In this document: one piece after another, positions 60,357 to 64,000 of the stretch | Layout: each line of letters starts with the position of its first letter | Numbering within the stretch: position 1 is the first letter of the stretch | Assembly (NCBI GenBank): GCA_029975055.1 | Contig: JARKPU010000067.1 | Coordinates: 248,001 to 312,000, forward strand | Reading direction: 5' to 3' | DNA length: 64,000 nucleotides | DNA from: Anaerolinea sp. | Lineage (GTDB): Bacteria > Chloroflexota > Anaerolineae > Anaerolineales > Anaerolineaceae | Translations under genes and position numbers: made by a program | Notes under the pieces: model-generated | Told to the model about the DNA's origin: nothing | Seen by the model: only the letters and a program-made list of their open reading frames with translations | The model's database searches: none

Positions 60357-60623
60357 CTACTTCTTCGACGTAAACCAGGAAATGTTGTTGTTGAATTTAA
60401 CGTCCACGCGTTGCGGCTCGCTCAACTTGCTCTCGGTGTAGCAATTTACCAGCATCCCATCGGGCGTTTCATAGATCCGGCAGGCGTCGCCTTCCTGGAT
60501 CATATTCAATTGAAACTCGCTGGCCACCTGCTCGATCGCATCGAAGGAGCTTAATCCCTTTTCCTCGTACTTGCGGGCGGTTTCATTCAACGTCTGGATC
60601 AGGTTATTCTGCTTGTCGTCCAT
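60357..60623 (-). CDS. Small hypothetical protein
   Basis: 88 residues, ATG 60623 behind a GGAGG-like sequence. The N-terminal half is a helical stretch (NLIQTLNETARKYEEKGLSSFDAIEQVASEF); the second half is beta-rich with MLVNCYTESKLSEPQRVDVKF. No family recognised and no motif suggests a function. It sits between the sugar dehydrogenase gene (convergent) and the signalling operon, which also ends in its direction. Confidence 0.6.
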   Translation of the reverse strand: MDDKQNNLIQTLNETARKYEEKGLSSFDAIEQVASEFQLNMIQEGDACRIYETPDGMLVNCYTESKLSEPQRVDVKFNNNISWFTSKK

Positions 60624-60730
60624 TGGTTAATTACCTCCAAGAAAGGGGCGTGTCGATCAATTCCATTAACAATTCCAACATATCCTGTTCCCGTCTTCCA
60701 AACGTTACCATCTCCGCTACCGGCCCGCGT

Positions 60731-62272
60731 TCACTGGCGGTAGACCGTCAGCAGGGTCACATCGTCCTCTTGCTCCCAATGCGGACCGGTGAAGCCCTGC
60801 AGCTCGGCCACCAGGCTGTGGAGCAGGTCGTCGCCCTGGAGCTGGGGCGCGCCCGGCCTGGGGCGCATCATTTCGAGCAGGCGCGGGAAGCCGAACATAT
60901 CGCCGCCCGGGTTGTGGGCCTCCACCAGCCCGTCGCTGAACATCAGCAGGCTGTCGCCGGGTTCCAAAGCGGCCTCCTGGTCGTCATACACCGGCGAGGG
61001 GAAGATGCCAAGCGGCAGCCCGGTGGCGCGCAGCTCCACCGCGCCGCCCCGGCTGCGCAGAACCGGCAGGTTATGCCCGGCGTTGGCAAAGCGGAACAGC
61101 CCGGTCGCCGGGTCGAGGATCACCAGCAGGCAGGTGACGAACATATTCATCGGCATATCTTCATACAGCACATGGTTGACGCGCCCAAGCAGCCGGGCCG
61201 GTGATTCCGAACCCTTCCGGCCAATGCTCGTCGCCGCGCCGCGCAGGATGCTGCGCGTGTTGGCCATCACCAGCGCCGCCGGCACGCCTTTATCGGTCAC
61301 ATCGGCCACGATCAGCCCCAGCTTGCCGTCTGGAAAATAAATGAAGTCGTACAGGTCGCCGCTCACGCCTCGCGCGGGCTGCCAGTGAGCCGCCACCTGC
61401 CAGCCGGGAACCTGCGGCATCCGGCGCGGCAGCAGCCCCGATTGCACCTGCCGGGCGGTTTGCAGGTCGCGCTCGATGCGCGCGTTATCCAGCTGCACGC
61501 GGTGCAGCGAGACGATCTCGATCGCCGGCGAGACCTGCATCGCCACCGCCGCCACCAGCTTGATATCGCCCGCGTTGAAGGGTTGGATGTTCTCGCGGAA
61601 CAAGACCAGCGCCCCAAAGACGCGCTTGCTCGTCTTGAGCGGGGCGCACAGGATGGAGGTCGTCGAGGGCGACAGGCCGATGAAGTAGCGGCGCGCATCC
61701 TGGTCGTTGATCAGTTGCGGCTGGCCGGTTTGCAGCACCTTTTTCAAATAATTGGGGGGCGTTTTCGACCCAAGCTCGATCGGCAGCTCACACTCACAGG
61801 TTGCCAGAATCTCCAGCTCGTTGCCTTCGTCCTTTTGCAGGAGCACCAGCCCGCCCTTCGACTCGGTCATCGGGCAAACCTCGCGCAGAGCCGTCTCGCC
61901 GATAGCCTGCGGCTGCAGCGAAGCGCCCAGTTCTTCAGCCAGACGGTAGAGCAGGTGCAGCTCACGGTATTTATCCAGCACTTCGGAGGCCAGCGCTTTC
62001 TTGGCTGCTTCCTGCTCGAGCAGGTAACGCAGCAGCACGGCGAGGTCGTCCTTCAGGCGCGATTCGTGCGGCCCGGTCACCCACCCCGCCACCTGGCCTT
62101 CCAGAACGAGGGGAATGCGCGCGCTGCCGTCGCTTCCATCTGGCCCGCTGCCATACAGCAGCGAACCATCCGCGTCCAAAATGCCCACCTGCCTCGCATC
62201 GAGCGATTGGATGCCCTCCAGTACGGGCAGGCCTTCTCTGCGCAGCCATTTTCTAAGCAACTGGGGTGCCAT
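60731..62272 (-). CDS. GAF-SpoIIE-type PP2C serine phosphatase
   Basis: A 513-residue output protein. The first about 100 residues resemble a small sensory domain, the GAF domain spans about 115-265, and a helical connector carries VQLDNARIERDLQTARQVQSGLLP, typical of RsbU-type phosphatases. The PP2C/SpoIIE domain (about 290-513) has the metal-binding Asp in GVSGDLYDF, VADVTDKGVPAAL, and SDGLVEAHNPGGD with EQEDDVTLL at the end. It probably dephosphorylates an anti-anti-sigma or STAS protein. Overlaps the upstream receiver gene by 20 bp, so the receiver likely controls it. Confidence 0.92.
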   Translation of the reverse strand: MAPQLLRKWLRREGLPVLEGIQSLDARQVGILDADGSLLYGSGPDGSDGSARIPLVLEGQVAGWVTGPHESRLKDDLAVLLRYLLEQEAAKKALASEVLDKYRELHLLYRLAEELGASLQPQAIGETALREVCPMTESKGGLVLLQKDEGNELEILATCECELPIELGSKTPPNYLKKVLQTGQPQLINDQDARRYFIGLSPSTTSILCAPLKTSKRVFGALVLFRENIQPFNAGDIKLVAAVAMQVSPAIEIVSLHRVQLDNARIERDLQTARQVQSGLLPRRMPQVPGWQVAAHWQPARGVSGDLYDFIYFPDGKLGLIVADVTDKGVPAALVMANTRSILRGAATSIGRKGSESPARLLGRVNHVLYEDMPMNMFVTCLLVILDPATGLFRFANAGHNLPVLRSRGGAVELRATGLPLGIFPSPVYDDQEAALEPGDSLLMFSDGLVEAHNPGGDMFGFPRLLEMMRPRPGAPQLQGDDLLHSLVAELQGFTGPHWEQEDDVTLLTVYRQ

Positions 62273-62660
62273 CGCGTCCTAACACTTTCACAACCATTTC
62301 GAGCAGTTCATCGGGGTCGAACGGCTTGGTCATATAACCGTTCGCGCCCACGTCTTCGCCGGTCTTTCGGTCGTAATCTTGCCCTTTGGCCGTTAGAAAG
62401 ACCACGTAAACATCCTTGAGGTTCAGCTCGCGCTTGATGATCCGGCAGACTTCGAAGCCGTTGATGCGGGGGATCATCACATCCAGCAAGACGAGGTCTG
62501 GCAGCTCCTGCTTGATCAGCTTCAGCGCGTCCTCGCCGTTTTCGGCCTGCAGGATGAGCACCCCCTCGTCATCCAGGTCTTCGAGCGTTTGAGCGATCAG
62601 CAGGCGGATATACGCCTCATCATCGACGATCAACAGTTTTTTAGGCGGGCTGGTGGTCAT
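62253..62660 (-). CDS. Single-domain response regulator
   Basis: A 135-residue receiver: VDDEA (D13-D14), phospho-acceptor D60 in LVLLDVMIPRINGFE, T in VVFLTAKGQ, and K in MTKPFDPDEL. It starts as ATGA overlapping the histidine kinase stop and overlaps the phosphatase start, so all three are translationally linked. Probably relays phosphate from the kinase to control the PP2C phosphatase or another partner. Confidence 0.93.
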   Translation of the reverse strand: MTTSPPKKLLIVDDEAYIRLLIAQTLEDLDDEGVLILQAENGEDALKLIKQELPDLVLLDVMIPRINGFEVCRIIKRELNLKDVYVVFLTAKGQDYDRKTGEDVGANGYMTKPFDPDELLEMVVKVLGRDGTPVA

Positions 62661-64000
62661 TTCGATTCCCCTTGTGCAACCGTGTTAAGGCGAATGGTCG
62701 GGTCTGTAGCGTGGGCGTCTGCGACGGGCAGCGAGAAGTAGAAGGTGCTGCCCCGGCCGGGCGTGCTTTCGAGCCAGATGCGCCCGCCGTGGCGGTCGAT
62801 AATCTGCCTGGAAATCGCCAGCCCCAGGCCGGTGCCTTTGGGCTTGGATGTCAGCGGGTCGCCCACCTGGCTGAACTTTTCAAAAACGCGCGCCTGGTCT
62901 TCGGGGGCAATGCCGATGCCCTCATCGGCCACCGCCACCACCACCTCGTCACCCTTGTGCGCGGCAGAGACGCGGATCGTCCCGCGCGGGGTGAACTTGA
63001 CCGCGTTCGAAACCAGGTTGATCAACACCTGCCGCAGGCGGTCGGGGTCGCCGGTGATGATGGGCAGGTTTTCGGGCGCATCCACCGCCAGGCTGAGCGG
63101 CTTGCCCTCGAACATCCCGCCCGTGCTCGCGGCGGCGTGCTTGAGGATCTCACCCATATCCACGGGCCGCGGGTGCCAGTCCATCTTGCCGGATTCGTTC
63201 TTCTCGAAGTCGAGCAGGTTATTGATCAAGGACATCAGGCGCTGGCCCTCGCTGAGGATGATTTCCAGGTTTTCCTCCACCTGGCTCTCGGCGCGCTGCA
63301 CTTTGCCTTCATCGCTGGGCAGCAGCGGGAAGATGCGTTCGGTGAGGCGCTTTTGGATGATGCGCGCAAAGCCAAAAATCGAGACCAGCGGCGTGCGCAG
63401 CTCGTGGCTGACGTTCGCGAGGAAATCGCTCTTGGCCGCGTTGGCCGCTTCAGCCTGGGCGCGCGCGGCTTCGGCCACCTGCCGGGCCTGCTCGGCCTGG
63501 CGCGCATATTCCAGCGTCTGCTGGTAGAGGTGCACGTTATCCAGCGCCACGCCAATCTGCTGGCCGATGGTGGCCGGCACCGCCAGGTCCTCCAGGCGCG
63601 GAGGGGTGGGGTCGCGGCTGGCGATGTTCATTGCCCCCAGCACGCGCTCCTGGGCCAGCAGCGGGATGCTCACCACCACCACCCAGCCTTCCTTCAGCAG
63701 GGTGTCGCGCACAAAACCGGGCGGGTAGTTTTCCACCAGCCGGGCGACGGGCTTCTTGGCCTCCACCACCTCGCGGATGATGCTGTAATCGAGCGGCATC
63801 TTCTTGATCATGTTAACCATCGCATCGCTGATCCCCTGGTGAGCCGCCAATGTCAGCATATTGTTGGCCGGGTCAAGCAGGTGCACGCCCCCGCCTTCCA
63901 TGCCCATCACTTCCATCGTTTTCTTCAGCGCGTTCGGAAGGATCGTATCCAGGTCGAGCGAACCGCTGACCACCGCGGCGATGGCGTTGACCGCGGTCAG
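62657..64000 (-). CDS. GAF-domain sensor histidine kinase, N-terminus cut by window edge
   Basis: 447 residues visible. The frame runs off the right edge (LTAVNAIAAVVSGSLDLDT precedes the first in-window GTG at 63973), so the true start is outside. Domain order: GAF (ending about GVALDNVHLYQQTLEYA), a coiled linker, HisKA with the phospho-acceptor His in LANVSHELRTPL, and HATPase (NLVSNAVKFTPRG, VADEGIGI, GTGLGLAISRQIIDRHGG). It heads the kinase-receiver-PP2C operon. Confidence 0.93.
   Translation of the reverse strand: MTAVNAIAAVVSGSLDLDTILPNALKKTMEVMGMEGGGVHLLDPANNMLTLAAHQGISDAMVNMIKKMPLDYSIIREVVEAKKPVARLVENYPPGFVRDTLLKEGWVVVVSIPLLAQERVLGAMNIASRDPTPPRLEDLAVPATIGQQIGVALDNVHLYQQTLEYARQAEQARQVAEAARAQAEAANAAKSDFLANVSHELRTPLVSIFGFARIIQKRLTERIFPLLPSDEGKVQRAESQVEENLEIILSEGQRLMSLINNLLDFEKNESGKMDWHPRPVDMGEILKHAAASTGGMFEGKPLSLAVDAPENLPIITGDPDRLRQVLINLVSNAVKFTPRGTIRVSAAHKGDEVVVAVADEGIGIAPEDQARVFEKFSQVGDPLTSKPKGTGLGLAISRQIIDRHGGRIWLESTPGRGSTFYFSLPVADAHATDPTIRLNTVAQGESK

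Overview
The window reads as a GC-rich bacterial chromosome segment, most likely Chloroflexota (Anaerolineae-like). This is inferred from gene content: paired COG4586/COG4587/COG3694-type ABC-2 exporters, a membrane-anchored cupredoxin, a BTAD-cyclase-NB-ARC regulator, a DeoC/RpiB microcompartment, and intergenic spaces full of hairpin repeats. I see no rRNA, tRNA, CRISPR array, transposase or phage module. All 64 kb looks chromosomal, with only two decayed genes.

Layout. 1-4820 (minus): dTDP-rhamnose genes rfbCBA (rfbA runs off the left edge) behind a SelA-fold PLP enzyme and an EF_0837-type metallo-deacetylase. 4821-6080: repeats, an ABC-gene deletion scar and a frameshifted glycosyltransferase pseudogene. 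6045-10228: a MarR regulator with a visible promoter and operator, driving a heterodimeric ABC exporter. 10412-14077: cupredoxin, DinB/ClbS-like protein, a Cys-cluster protein and a TIM-barrel-like protein. 14101-16718 and 25464-28035 (minus): two paralogous three-gene ABC-2 exporters flanking 17327-23181, a bacterial microcompartment (BMC) operon. That operon carries an RpiB-like isomerase, DeoC aldolase, CoA-acylating aldehyde dehydrogenase, BMC-H, BMC-T, three BMC-P and a small adaptor-like protein; four proteins carry encapsulation-peptide-like helices. 23245-25182: KimA-like potassium importer. 28361-31746: adenosine deaminase and a GH35 enzyme. 32019-35254: histidine kinase and two response regulators. 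35724-41081: a 1785-residue multicopper oxidase with 12 glycine-rich repeats. 41421-43569: KdpD/KdpE-like pair. 43713-50525: serC, PEBP lipoprotein, NUDIX, giant regulator, GyrI-like protein, REC-HATPase fusion pseudogene. 50766-54333: ABC exporter, a probable selenocysteine peroxiredoxin and thioredoxin. 54622-56304 (minus): metY under a SAM-I riboswitch with two tandem terminators. 56341-57939: pdxST. 58106-64000: sugar dehydrogenase-like protein and a kinase/receiver/PP2C phosphatase signalling operon cut by the right edge.

How parts fit together. The BMC would take a deoxyribose-5-phosphate-type substrate to glyceraldehyde-3-phosphate plus acetaldehyde (DeoC) and oxidise the aldehyde to acyl-CoA inside a shell; the nearby adenosine deaminase fits nucleoside scavenging as a source (inference). 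PdxST could supply PLP to MetY, SerC and the SelA-fold enzyme. Peroxiredoxin and thioredoxin form a plausible peroxide-detoxifying pair. The best hidden signal is at 53181: an in-frame TGA at the peroxidatic-cysteine position of the peroxiredoxin, followed at once by a SECIS-like hairpin.
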